Source: Deinococcus roseus (lineage in GTDB: Bacteria; Deinococcota; Deinococci; Deinococcales; Deinococcaceae). From it: DNA of 13,277 bases. Both the position numbers and the translations under genes were made by a program. The DNA is taken from contig NZ_BMOD01000051.1 in assembly GCF_014646895.1 (NCBI RefSeq), positions 1-13,277 on the forward strand, written 5' to 3'. The notes below the pieces were generated by a model, which was not told where the DNA came from, did not search any database, and was given only the letters and a program-made list of their open reading frames with translations. Shown here piece after piece: positions 13,248 through 13,277 of this stretch. Each line of letters begins with the position of its first letter. Position 1 is the first letter of the stretch.

Positions 13248-13277
13248 CTATTTGAGGCGGGCGCGCCAGTCGTGTAG
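13248..13277 (-). CDS. 3' end of a gene entering from the right (last 9 codons)
   Basis: From the window edge a minus-strand frame reads LHDWRARLK and then TAG at 13250-13248. Most of its codons end in G or C, as in the other genes here. An intrinsic terminator follows immediately. The piece is too short to identify. The call rests on the combination of stop, hairpin and T-run. Confidence 0.42.
   Translation of the reverse strand, partial: LHDWRARLK

Noticed and set aside
13005..13277. 90-codon plus-strand frame at the right end
   Set aside because: There is no ribosome binding site and the composition is AT-rich with random-looking amino acids. It runs across two terminator-like hairpins and a likely minus-strand gene end.

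Overview
The window is GC-rich, dense, almost entirely chromosomal-type coding DNA. Strong G/C-ending codon bias, a zinc-ribbon Ser/Thr kinase, an exported WD40 protein, several secreted proteins of unknown function, and start codons sitting 6-7 bases after -10-like boxes (leaderless mRNAs) together suggest a Deinococcus-like bacterium. No rRNA, tRNA, CRISPR array, integrase or complete insertion sequence was seen, and the genus is an inference.

Layout. Positions 9-977 (-) hold an unrecognised acidic helical protein. Positions 1325-3365 (+) hold three envelope or secreted proteins in a row: a secreted hypothetical, a putative lipoprotein, and a secreted protein with an N-terminal YHYH motif and a C-terminal Excalibur motif. 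A HEAT-like protein follows at 3411-3956 (+). An in-frame open stretch continues past its stop to 4247. Facing it is a transmembrane Ser/Thr protein kinase (4251-6377, -) with four extracytoplasmic 63-residue repeats. Divergent from the kinase is a DEDDh (DnaQ-fold) exonuclease with a coiled-coil N-terminus (6540-7853, +). It converges on a secreted hypothetical (7859-8545, -) that lies downstream of a large exported WD40 propeller protein (8622-10517, -).

Positions 10784-12973 form the least explained region. A small Cys-tailed ORF (-) is divergent from an overlapping two-gene module (+). The module encodes a glycine-zipper/coiled-coil membrane protein and a larger multi-pass protein with a conserved-looking HR..SLGHDP motif. 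The two directions appear to share overlapping -10 boxes. The window ends with an AT-richer stretch, a terminator-like hairpin reading leftward, and probably the last nine codons of a gene entering from the right.

How the genes may work together: most products point to envelope sensing (kinase with exposed repeats, exported WD40, secreted metal- and Ca-binding-type modules). No classical pathway is encoded. The 11074-12973 pair is the best candidate for an undescribed membrane system, but its function cannot be read from sequence alone.
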